From positions 1 through 39,826 of the forward strand of contig JARLGE010000048.1 of the NCBI GenBank assembly GCA_031296215.1: a stretch of DNA of 39,826 nucleotides, read 5' to 3'. Source of the stretch: Occallatibacter sp. Its GTDB lineage: Bacteria > Acidobacteriota > Terriglobia > Terriglobales > Acidobacteriaceae. Below are positions 33,055 through 39,826 of the stretch, one piece after another; within the stretch, counting starts at the first letter, position 1; the number at the start of each line of letters is the position of its first letter. A program made the translations under genes and the position numbers. The notes under the pieces are model-generated. The model ran no database searches. It was not told where the DNA came from and saw only the letters and a list, made by a program, of their open reading frames with translations.

Positions 33055-34176
33055 ATGCAAGTTCGTTCCCCCATGCAATTCGCTCTCACCGTCTTTGCCT
33101 TCACCCTTCTCGTCATCACAGCCGCACCGCGACTCCGCGCCGATACGGTGGTGCTCAAGAACGGCGACCGGCTCACCGGTACCGCCGTTAAGCTCGACGG
33201 CGGCAAGCTCACCTTCAAGACCGCCTATGCCGACGCCATCGCCATTGCCTGGGACCAGGTGACCAGCCTGACCACAAGCCAGCCGCTGGTCTTGCCCACG
33301 CCCAAGGGAAAACTGAATGTGACCTCGATCGAGCGCTCCGATGCAGGTCTGGTGGTCACCACCGCCTCCGGCCCGGCTACCATGGACCCCGCCACCGTGA
33401 CCGTGCTGCGCAGCCCCGCCGACCAGGAGGCCTATGAGGCTTCATTGCATCCTGGCTGGGCCCATGCCTGGGCTGGCGCAGCCAATGTCAGCCTCGCCCT
33501 GACCCGCGGAAACTCCTCGACCGCCACCTTTGGCGCCGGCCTCACCGCCGCCCGCGCCACACGTACCGACAAGACCTCGCTCTACGCAAACACCATCTAT
33601 AGCAAGAACGCGAATGCTGTCCCCTCCACCAGCGCCAACTCCACCGGCGGCGGCCTGCGCTACGACCACAACGTCAATCCCAGGCTCTTCGTCTTCGGCT
33701 CCGGAGATTTCATCTCCAACGCCCTGCAGGACCTGGATCTGCGCTCCATCCTCGGCGGAGGTTTCGGCTGGCACGCCAGCAAAACCCCCAAACAGACCTT
33801 CGACGTCATGGGCGGCCTGGTCTGGACCCACGAAAACTACGCCGCCTTCTCCACCGCCAATCCCGCGCCGCCTCCGCCCCAGATACTCACACCCGCCACC
33901 GTCAACAGCTTTGCCGCCCTCGACGTCGGCGAGCAGTACACGCGCAAGATCGGCGCCGCTAGCCTGTTCACGGAACAAGCCTCCCTCTATCCGGACCTGA
34001 GCACCTTAAGCAACTTCCAGTTGACCTTCAACTCCAGCTTCAGCACCAAGCTGGGCAAGATGTTCAACTGGGTCACCACCTTCAGCGACAATTACACCTC
34101 GTTCCCTCCCGCCGGAACCCTGGATAACGACGTGGTCCTCACCACCGGCCTCGGCGTCACCCTCAGCAAGCGGTAA
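33055..34176 (+). CDS. DUF481 outer-membrane protein (YdiY-like)
   Basis: A 373-residue exported protein. A signal peptide (LTVFAFTLLVITAAPRLRA) is followed by an SH3/LSm-like segment with DTVVLKNGDRLTGTAVKLDG and then a DUF481 beta-barrel (about 130-373) of alternating strands such as WAGAANVSLALTRGNSSTAT, GGGLRYDHNVNPRLFVFGSG and the final TTGLGVTLSKR. This arrangement is typical of salt-stress-induced outer-membrane proteins of unknown exact role. AAGGAG stands about 11 bases before ATG 33055; ATG 33073 is also possible. It is divergent from the XRE-cupin regulator gene. A hairpin follows its stop. Confidence 0.85.
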   Translation: MQVRSPMQFALTVFAFTLLVITAAPRLRADTVVLKNGDRLTGTAVKLDGGKLTFKTAYADAIAIAWDQVTSLTTSQPLVLPTPKGKLNVTSIERSDAGLVVTTASGPATMDPATVTVLRSPADQEAYEASLHPGWAHAWAGAANVSLALTRGNSSTATFGAGLTAARATRTDKTSLYANTIYSKNANAVPSTSANSTGGGLRYDHNVNPRLFVFGSGDFISNALQDLDLRSILGGGFGWHASKTPKQTFDVMGGLVWTHENYAAFSTANPAPPPPQILTPATVNSFAALDVGEQYTRKIGAASLFTEQASLYPDLSTLSNFQLTFNSSFSTKLGKMFNWVTTFSDNYTSFPPAGTLDNDVVLTTGLGVTLSKR

Positions 34177-34189
34177 AAACCGCCGCGAC

Positions 34190-34218
34190 GGGATCGGAGC
34201 CGGCAACGCTCCGATCCC
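34190..34218 (+). terminator. 11-bp hairpin after the DUF481 gene
   Basis: GGGATCGGAGC (34190-34200) pairs perfectly with GCTCCGATCCC (34208-34218) around a 7-base loop, 13 bases after the stop codon. No T-run follows directly, only GGTTT ten bases on, so terminator function is likely but not textbook. Confidence 0.6.
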
Positions 34219-34421
34219 CGCGCCCGGTTTAACGCCCATGGCCCAGGCAAGACTGCTCCCCCTCTTGATTACCGATTTCAGGCTGCGGATTACCATCCGC
34301 AACCGCCCGCCTTGCGCCCATTTTGTGTCCTGTTTTGAGTCATTTCTTTCGCCGGTGAGCCCCAAACAAGTGCAATCCTCGACGTCTGCCAGCTTCCGCG
34401 CGGCCCTTTCGTTCGCGAGAG

Positions 34422-34450
34422 TTGTGAATCTCTTGTATTTTTTTGATAAA
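34422..34450 (+). promoter_or_regulatory. Promoter-like sequence in the AT-rich island
   Basis: TTGTGA (34422-34427), a 17-base spacer and GATAAA (34445-34450) match a housekeeping promoter at four of six positions in each hexamer. It would start transcription near 34457, about 45 bases before the symmetric hairpin. Confidence 0.3.
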
Positions 34451-34500
34451 TGAGTGAATTTGAAGGATCTGCGGGGCCGATTTTATGTTTACTATTTAAT

Positions 34501-34530
34501 AAAAAAGTAACCACTTTTCGTTACTTTTTT
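34501..34530. terminator. Symmetric A-tract/T-tract hairpin
   Basis: AAAAAAGTAAC (34501-34511) and GTTACTTTTTT (34520-34530) form a perfect 11-bp stem around an 8-base loop (CACTTTTC). Six T end the stem in both directions, so it could terminate transcription from either side. It lies 240 bases before the regulator start, so it could also act as an attenuator or close a short RNA. Confidence 0.55.
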
Positions 34531-34588
34531 CCTGAATATTTCGCCGAAAATCCCTCCCAGAAGCCCTCTGGACAGCGCATAATTGCCT

Positions 34589-34624
34589 TGACTCAAAAAT
34601 TAGAAGTGACTCAAAAGAAGTCAC
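34589..34624. repeat. TGACTCAAAA direct repeats with inverted repeat
   Basis: TGACTCAAAA occurs at 34589-34598 and again at 34607-34616, start-to-start 18 bases. The second copy is also part of an inverted repeat, GTGACT (34606-34611) with AGTCAC (34619-34624). Such spacing suits a protein-binding site; no protein is identified. Confidence 0.4.
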
Positions 34625-34771
34625 AGGTTTTTGCAGGGAATGCCGTACCGCTTTTCCCCGGATTGTGCAGCATCGGTTCCTCCAGGCAAGCCAGGTTTGC
34701 ATACGCCTGTCGCCCTTGGCGAGCAGGCATGACATCGGCAAGCGGTTTGGCAAAAAGCACGAGGGACTGCG

Positions 34772-36742
34772 TTGGATCGAAAGCGGGAACAACCATCAGC
34801 CTCTCCTGACTTCGCGCCGGAAGGCCCCGGCGGCGAGGGCGCGGGCAAGGCCTTCGGCTTCGCCGGATTTCGGTTGGAAGCCGATGGATCGCTCTTCCGT
34901 GGAGAGGCGCTGCTGCACCTGCCTCCCCGGGAATTGGCCGCGCTGCGGCTGCTGCTGGCCAACGCCGGCCAGATCGTCACCCCCTTGCAGTTGAAGCAGG
35001 CGCTATGGGGCGACGTGCATGTCACGGCCGACAGCATTCCCAGGTGCCTGTCCTCGCTGCGTGCGCGTCTCCAGCCGGAAGACTGCATCCAGACCGTCTA
35101 CAAGCGCGGCTATCGCCTGCTGGCCGACGTGCGCCCCTCCCAGGCCAACCCTGCCACCATCCTGCCACGGCTGGCCATTCCACCCTTTTCTACCGGGACC
35201 GGCGTTCCCGAGCATCTGGGAACGGCCATTGCGGAGGAGACGATCGCCCGCCTGAGCAACGTCCCCAGGCCGCTTGCCTCCATGCTGGCCCGGGACTCGG
35301 TTTTTACCCTGGCTCTGGGTGGGCTCACAGCCCAACAAATTGGCGAGACCCTGAAGGCCGACTTGGTGCTGGCTGGAGCGCTGCGCGCCTTCCCCAGCCA
35401 TATCCGCCTGCGCGTGGAGATGATTCGCGTCGTCGACGGCATTCAGATCTGGGTGGAAGATCTGCTGGTCGAGCGAAGCAGGATAGTCGGCAGCGAATCG
35501 GAGCTGGTCGGCCGCCTCCAGTTCCGCCTCAACACCGGGTCCACCGCGGGAGTCGGGCCGGTTGCCCAGCGAGCCAGCCAGAGCGCGGCAGCCACCGACG
35601 CTGTTTCCCCCCGCGAGGAGCCCGACCCGCAGCCTGCGCCGCATAGCTCGAGCGGGGAGATCCGGCACATCGCCGCGGGCGCCGCTCCGGAGCTGGCAAC
35701 AGGCTCCCTCCTTCTGCGTCGCCAAGCCAAGGAATTGTTTCTCCGCGGCCATCATGAGTGGCAGACGCTGGAGCGCCATCGCATGCAGGACGGGCTGCGG
35801 CAACTGATCCGCGCCACCGAACTGGACCCTTCCCTCATCGCTGCCAAGGTCGACCTGGCGCACCTGTGCATGGCCCAGTCCTTCGACGGCTTCATGGCGC
35901 CCGCTATCGCCGCCGGCCTGGTGCACCGCACGGCGGAATCGATCCCGGATTTACCCCGTCAGGCTGCGGCCATCCTTCCTGCCCTGGCCTGCGTCAACCT
36001 CCATTTCGACCGCAATCTGGCCGCTGCTCTGCGGGCCTGCGAGCTCTCCGCCCATCTGCCCCACGATCCATGGATCACCCGCGAGCGCACCACCTTCAAC
36101 CTCAGCCGCCACAGGTTTCATGAGGCCATTGGCCAGCTCCACGACGCGCTCGACCTGGACCCCTTTTCTCCCTGGCTGCAAGACCGCCTGGCCTGGGCCT
36201 ACCATCTGGATGGCCAGGCTGAGAAAAGCCTCGCGGAGATCGAGCGCACCCTGATTCGCTTTCCTGGGCATCAGGGCGCCGCGCTCCACGCCTCCCTGAT
36301 TCTTGCCTTCAACGGAGACGCGGAGCGCGCGGTTCCAATGGCGCAGGAACTGGTCCGGCGTCAGCCCTCCTTCGACTTGGCCAACGCCGCCGAGGCCTAT
36401 GCCCTGGCCTGCGCCGGGCGCACCGCTGACGCACGGGCAATCCTGGAGCGGCTGCAATGGCTCAGCCGCGAGCGCTATGTCCTCAGGTCCTTTATCCCGG
36501 CCGTCTATGTCGCCCTCGGCGATCTCGATGCCGCGCTCGCGGAACTCCGCATGGCCAATAAAGTGCGCTGCCCCTGGTTCTTCCAGATGCTGGCCGATCC
36601 CCGCTTAAAGCCCCTCCACGGCCACCCTGAGTTCGAGCAGCTCCGCGCCATTCTCGAGGGCTTGGAACTGGCGTCCGGTCAGAGGAACTCTTCATCCGCC
36701 CGCCCAGGACAGCGACCCAGACCCTCACCCAACAAACCTTAG
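34772..36742 (+). CDS. Winged-helix/TolB-like/TPR transcriptional regulator
   Basis: A 656-residue cytoplasmic protein. An OmpR/CadC-type winged helix lies at about 28-118 (FRLEADGSLFRGEALLHLPP, ANAGQIVTPLQLKQALWGD, CIQTVYKRGYRLLADV). A TolB N-terminal-like segment follows at 130-250 (PRLAIPPFSTGTGVPEHLGT, LKADLVLAGALRAFPSHIRL). From about 320 onward there are TPR-like helical pairs, for example FHEAIGQLHDALDLDPFSPW and GQAEKSLAEIERTLIRFPGH. No membrane helix separates the parts, unlike CadC. The start is TTG 34772 behind GAGGG. It sits 179 bases upstream of the GH3 gene on the same strand, so it could regulate that gene; this is inference. Confidence 0.85.
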   Translation: MDRKREQPSASPDFAPEGPGGEGAGKAFGFAGFRLEADGSLFRGEALLHLPPRELAALRLLLANAGQIVTPLQLKQALWGDVHVTADSIPRCLSSLRARLQPEDCIQTVYKRGYRLLADVRPSQANPATILPRLAIPPFSTGTGVPEHLGTAIAEETIARLSNVPRPLASMLARDSVFTLALGGLTAQQIGETLKADLVLAGALRAFPSHIRLRVEMIRVVDGIQIWVEDLLVERSRIVGSESELVGRLQFRLNTGSTAGVGPVAQRASQSAAATDAVSPREEPDPQPAPHSSSGEIRHIAAGAAPELATGSLLLRRQAKELFLRGHHEWQTLERHRMQDGLRQLIRATELDPSLIAAKVDLAHLCMAQSFDGFMAPAIAAGLVHRTAESIPDLPRQAAAILPALACVNLHFDRNLAAALRACELSAHLPHDPWITRERTTFNLSRHRFHEAIGQLHDALDLDPFSPWLQDRLAWAYHLDGQAEKSLAEIERTLIRFPGHQGAALHASLILAFNGDAERAVPMAQELVRRQPSFDLANAAEAYALACAGRTADARAILERLQWLSRERYVLRSFIPAVYVALGDLDAALAELRMANKVRCPWFFQMLADPRLKPLHGHPEFEQLRAILEGLELASGQRNSSSARPGQRPRPSPNKP

Positions 36743-36921
36743 TAAACCGATAAAGCTAGCCAAATCGCCCTGGCGCGCTGTAAGGTCTTTAGGGGCTGCC
36801 TCTCGTGTTTCCCGCACCACTCGGCTGCCGGCTGGTTGCGCCCAGGGAACGCGCTGACAGGCATAGCCCGTCCGGCTGCGCGAATGTGCTTTTCGAGCGC
36901 CGCCCCTGGAGGAACCTGCTC

Positions 36922-39630
36922 ATGCAGTCTCGTCGCTGGCTTTCGATCGCTTCCCTCTTTCTCGCCTTCTCTGCTGCCCTCTTCGCCCAGCAAGCGCCCT
37001 ACCTTGACACCAAGCTTTCTCCGGCCCAGCGCGCCCACGACCTGGTCGGCCGCATGACCCTGGAGGAAAAGGCCGCCCAGCTCGAAGACTGGGGAACCGC
37101 CATTCCGCGCCTCGGCATTCCCGACTACCAGACCTGGAACGAGTCCCTGCATGGCGTCGCCCGCGCCGGATATGCGACCGTCTTTCCCCAGGCCATCGGC
37201 ATGGCCGCCACCTGGGACCCCGCCATCGTCCAGGCCATGGGCAACGTCATCTCCTCGGAGGCGCGCGCCAAGTACAACGAGGCCCAGCGGCAGGGCAACC
37301 ACCGCATCTTTTATGGACTCACTTTCTGGTCGCCCAACATCAACATCTTCCGCGATCCCCGCTGGGGCCGCGGCCAGGAAACCTACGGCGAAGACCCCTT
37401 CCTCACCTCCCGGCTGGGTGTTGCCTTTGTCCACGGCGTGCAGGGCGACGACCTCGACCATCTCCGCGCCGTGGCCACCAGCAAGCACTTCGCCGTTCAC
37501 TCCGGCCCCGAGAGCCTGCGCCACGGCTTCAATGTCGATGTCTCCCCGCGCGACCTGGAAGAGACCTACCTGCCCGCCTTCCGCGCCACCGTCACCGAGG
37601 GCCATGTGCAATCGGTCATGTGCGCCTACAACTACATCGACGAGTGGCCGGCCTGCACCAACAAGATGCTCCTCAAAGATCATCTCCGCGACGCCTGGGG
37701 CTTCAAGGGCTTTGTCGTTTCCGACTGCGGCGCAATCGTCGACGTGAACCAGGGCCACAAGAAGACTCCTGACATCACCCACTCCGCCGCGCTCTCCCTT
37801 GAGGCGGGCGCCGATCTCTCCTGCAGCATCTGGACCCCCGGCTTCAACACCCTGGCCGACGCCGTCCACCAGGGCCTGGTCACAGAAGACCTGGTCACCC
37901 AGGCCGCCGAACGGCTCTACACCGGCCGCTTCCAGCTCGGCCTCTTCGATCCCCAGGGCTCCAACCCGCTCGATCGAATCCCCTTCGTTGAGGCAGGCTC
38001 CAATCCCAATCGCCAAACCTCGCTCAAAGCCGCCGAAGAGAGCATCGTTCTGCTCAAGAACAGCGGCCTGCTGCCGCTCAGCGCCAATGCGGGCAAAATC
38101 GCCGTCATCGGCCCCACCGCCGATCTTCTGCCCTCCATCCTCGGCAACTACGTCGGCACGCCCGTCCGCCCGGTTACGCCGCTGGACGGCCTCATCCGCC
38201 AGTTCCGCTCCTCGCCCATCCTCTACGCGCAGGGCTCCACGCTGGCCGCCGGCGCGGCCGTCCCCGTACCTCGCACCGCGTTTGGGTTGGATAAGGGCCT
38301 GAAGGCCGAGTTCTTCGCTACGCCCGACTGGACCGGCCGTCCCATCGTCACCCGCACCGACCCGGCCGTCCAGACCGATTGGGAGAACGCTCGCCCCGTT
38401 CCGCAGATCGAAACCGCCAACTACTCCGTTCGCTGGTCCGGCGCGCTCGCCGTCCCCGCTCCGGGCCATTACGTCTTCTCCCTCGAATCCGGCGACAGCT
38501 TCCCCTACTCGCCGGTCGAAACCTACCGTTTCCTCCTCGACGGGAAAGTCATCTCCGAAGGCAGCTTGCGCGCGGGAGAGGATATGTCCGCCATGGGCAA
38601 CTTCAAGTCCGCTCCCGGAGCCTCGCCCACCGCGCCGCCGGTCATGCAGTTCCCCCAGGTCCCCCAGGTTCCGGTCGATTTCACCGACACCAATCCCCAC
38701 GACTTCCGCCTCGAGTATTCGCACTCCGGCGACCAGTCCGGCGGAGGCCTCACCCTCAAGTGGGAAGCGCCCGCGGAAGCCCAGCTCGCCGAGGCCGTGG
38801 CGCAGGCCAAACAGGCCGATATCGTCGTAGCCTTCGTCGGCCTCTCGCCGCAGTTGGAAGGCGAAGAGATGCGCATCAAGCTCGACGGCTTCGACGGCGG
38901 CGACCGTACCTCCCTCGACCTGCCCGCGCCCCAGCAAAAGCTCCTGGAAGCCCTGGGAGCCACCGGCAAGCCTCTGGTCGTGGTTCTCCAGAGCGGCAGC
39001 GCCGTCGCTCTCAACTGGGCCAATGAGCACGCCCAGGCCATCCTGGAAGCCTGGTACCCCGGCGTCGACGGCGGCAATGCTATTGCCCACATTCTCGCCG
39101 GCGTCTCCAGCCCCGCCGGCCGCCTGCCCGTCACCTTCTACGCCTCGCTCGACGGCCTGCCCGCCTTCACCGACTATGGCCTGAAAGGCCGCACCTACCG
39201 CTACTTCCAGGGCAAGCCGCTGTGGGGCTTCGGTTACGGACTCAGCTACACGAAGTTCACCTACGGCCCCGTCAAGCTCTCCGCCGGCGCGCTCAAGGCG
39301 GGAGACCCCATCTCCGCCACCGTCACCGTCACCAACGCCGGCACGGTCCCCGGCGACGAGGTCGTCGAAGCCTATCTCAAGACCCCGCGGAAAGACGGCC
39401 CCATCCACTCCCTGGCAGGCTTTCAGCGCCTCAACATCCCCGCCGGGCAGAGCCGCGACATCACCATCACCCTCGATCCCCGCACGCTTTCCAGCGTCGA
39501 CGCCAAAGGCAACCGCACCATCCTTCCTGGCGCTTACACCCTCACCCTGGCCGGCGCACAACCCCAGGAAACAGCCGCAAAATCCGAAGCCGCCTTCACC
39601 GTGACCGGCAGCCAGGATCTGCCCAAATAG
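36922..39630 (+). CDS. Secreted family 3 glycoside hydrolase with PA14 insert (beta-xylosidase/glucosidase)
   Basis: A 902-residue exported enzyme. Signal peptide: WLSIASLFLAFSAALFAQQ. The GH3 barrel has WNESLHGVARAG, the SPNINIFRDPRWGRGQETYG block, ATSKHFAVHSGPES, SVMCAYNYIDEWPACTN and the nucleophile Asp268 in FVVSDCGAIVDV. The C-terminal GH3 sandwich begins about residue 370 and is interrupted by a PA14-type carbohydrate-binding insert (about 460-610, starting GLKAEFFATPDWTGRPIVTR). It resumes with DIVVAFVGLSPQLEGEEM, then a fibronectin III-like domain (about 775-890). The block order and CAYN motif resemble beta-xylosidases; beta-glucosidase is the alternative. A GGAGG ribosome-binding site precedes ATG 36922. 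A hairpin follows the stop. Confidence 0.93.
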   Translation: MQSRRWLSIASLFLAFSAALFAQQAPYLDTKLSPAQRAHDLVGRMTLEEKAAQLEDWGTAIPRLGIPDYQTWNESLHGVARAGYATVFPQAIGMAATWDPAIVQAMGNVISSEARAKYNEAQRQGNHRIFYGLTFWSPNINIFRDPRWGRGQETYGEDPFLTSRLGVAFVHGVQGDDLDHLRAVATSKHFAVHSGPESLRHGFNVDVSPRDLEETYLPAFRATVTEGHVQSVMCAYNYIDEWPACTNKMLLKDHLRDAWGFKGFVVSDCGAIVDVNQGHKKTPDITHSAALSLEAGADLSCSIWTPGFNTLADAVHQGLVTEDLVTQAAERLYTGRFQLGLFDPQGSNPLDRIPFVEAGSNPNRQTSLKAAEESIVLLKNSGLLPLSANAGKIAVIGPTADLLPSILGNYVGTPVRPVTPLDGLIRQFRSSPILYAQGSTLAAGAAVPVPRTAFGLDKGLKAEFFATPDWTGRPIVTRTDPAVQTDWENARPVPQIETANYSVRWSGALAVPAPGHYVFSLESGDSFPYSPVETYRFLLDGKVISEGSLRAGEDMSAMGNFKSAPGASPTAPPVMQFPQVPQVPVDFTDTNPHDFRLEYSHSGDQSGGGLTLKWEAPAEAQLAEAVAQAKQADIVVAFVGLSPQLEGEEMRIKLDGFDGGDRTSLDLPAPQQKLLEALGATGKPLVVVLQSGSAVALNWANEHAQAILEAWYPGVDGGNAIAHILAGVSSPAGRLPVTFYASLDGLPAFTDYGLKGRTYRYFQGKPLWGFGYGLSYTKFTYGPVKLSAGALKAGDPISATVTVTNAGTVPGDEVVEAYLKTPRKDGPIHSLAGFQRLNIPAGQSRDITITLDPRTLSSVDAKGNRTILPGAYTLTLAGAQPQETAAKSEAAFTVTGSQDLPK

Positions 39631-39641
39631 CGGCAACAAAT

Positions 39642-39670
39642 GCAGCGGACGGCGAGCCTCCGTCCGCTGC
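39642..39670 (+). terminator. 11-bp hairpin after the GH3 gene
   Basis: GCAGCGGACGG (39642-39652) pairs perfectly with CCGTCCGCTGC (39660-39670) around a 7-base loop, 11 bases after the stop codon. There is no T-run. Bases 39671-39826 hold no recognisable gene start. Confidence 0.6.
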
Positions 39671-39826
39671 GCCCGCGTGACCCGCATCACACGGTTTCCC
39701 CAGTAGAATCCGAAATAATCCGAATCGATGGGTGGACCCTGCTGCCCCGCAGGTGATATTCATCCCTCAATCCATCTTTTCCCAACCCATTGCGGAGGCA
39801 TTTTGCTTTTAGGAATTCTGAAGGAA

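Larger units (their letters stand above)
34219..34771. other. AT-rich gene-free island
   Basis: About 550 bases with no convincing gene. An open frame at 34450-34809 has no ribosome-binding site, no recognisable domain, and runs into the regulator gene in another frame. The section 34430-34545 is strikingly AT-rich for this window. Features in order: a small hairpin TGCGGAT-TACC-ATCCGCA (34284-34301), a promoter-like pair (34422-34450), a strong symmetric hairpin (34501-34530), and TGACTCAAAA direct repeats (34589-34624). Confidence 0.5.

Noticed and set aside
34450-34809. Possible 119-residue gene in the AT-rich island
   Set aside because: It has no ribosome-binding site, contains the strong hairpin at 34501-34530 inside the frame, overlaps the well-supported regulator start and shows no domain.
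36739-39690. 983-codon open frame on the minus strand opposite the GH3 gene
   Set aside because: The GH3 frame has a signal peptide, catalytic Asp and full family blocks. The antisense frame shows only Gly/Asp/Val-rich sequence without motifs.

Overview
The window looks like a chromosomal segment of a high-G+C, Gram-negative soil or plant-matter degrader, most likely Acidobacteriota (Terriglobia). That assignment is inference from gene style: signal-peptide proteins with a C-terminal TonB domain, a winged-helix/TolB-like/TPR regulator, a PA14-containing family 3 glycoside hydrolase, SpoIIE-type phosphatases with exported sensor domains, and short hairpin repeats of a type I associate with that phylum. 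No rRNA, tRNA, prophage, IS transposase or CRISPR array was found.

Layout. 1-4.5 kb: a heat-shock region in which dnaK and the 5' part of dnaJ (cut by the window edge) share a strand but are separated by a HigB/HigA-type toxin-antitoxin pair and an oppositely oriented TonB-domain protein. 4.7-8.7 kb: a DHA2-type drug exporter, then on the minus strand a beta-carbonic anhydrase followed by a Phd-like antitoxin and a Fic enzyme. 8.8-13.0 kb: a membrane PP2C/SpoIIE phosphatase overlapping a serine hydrolase, then araD (L-ribulose-5-phosphate 4-epimerase), whose stop codon lies in the terminal inverted repeat of a small MITE-like element. 13.5-18.0 kb: an NtrB/NtrC-like two-component pair with a non-canonical sigma-54 contact loop. 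18.1-22.7 kb: a DUF4375 protein, a DUF433/DUF5615 pair, trehalose-phosphatase, an MlaE/MlaF lipid-transport pair with an altered Walker B, and a Phd/PIN pair whose promoter abuts an 18-unit heptamer repeat. 22.9-26.9 kb: glutaryl-CoA dehydrogenase, a GT87-type glycosyltransferase, a dienelactone-hydrolase-like protein and a membrane protein. 27-32.8 kb: a DEVD-box RNA helicase, a sugar porter/small membrane protein/class II aldolase cluster, an exported protein and an XRE-cupin regulator. 33-39.8 kb: a DUF481 outer-membrane protein, an AT-rich gene-free island, the winged-helix/TPR regulator and a secreted GH3 beta-xylosidase/glucosidase.

How the genes fit together. The sugar genes (araD, sugar porter, class II aldolase, GH3, otsB) suggest use of plant pentoses and deoxysugars, but they are scattered rather than in one locus. 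The most distinctive property of the first 22.7 kb is the density of toxin-antitoxin-like modules (four), two of them with a palindrome overlapping a recognisable promoter. The best candidates for something new are the Fic enzyme that carries its own inhibitory motif yet is encoded behind a Phd-like partner, the nested hairpin in the dnaJ leader, the heptamer array abutting a Phd/PIN promoter, and the AT-rich island at 34.4-34.6 kb that could make a short RNA.
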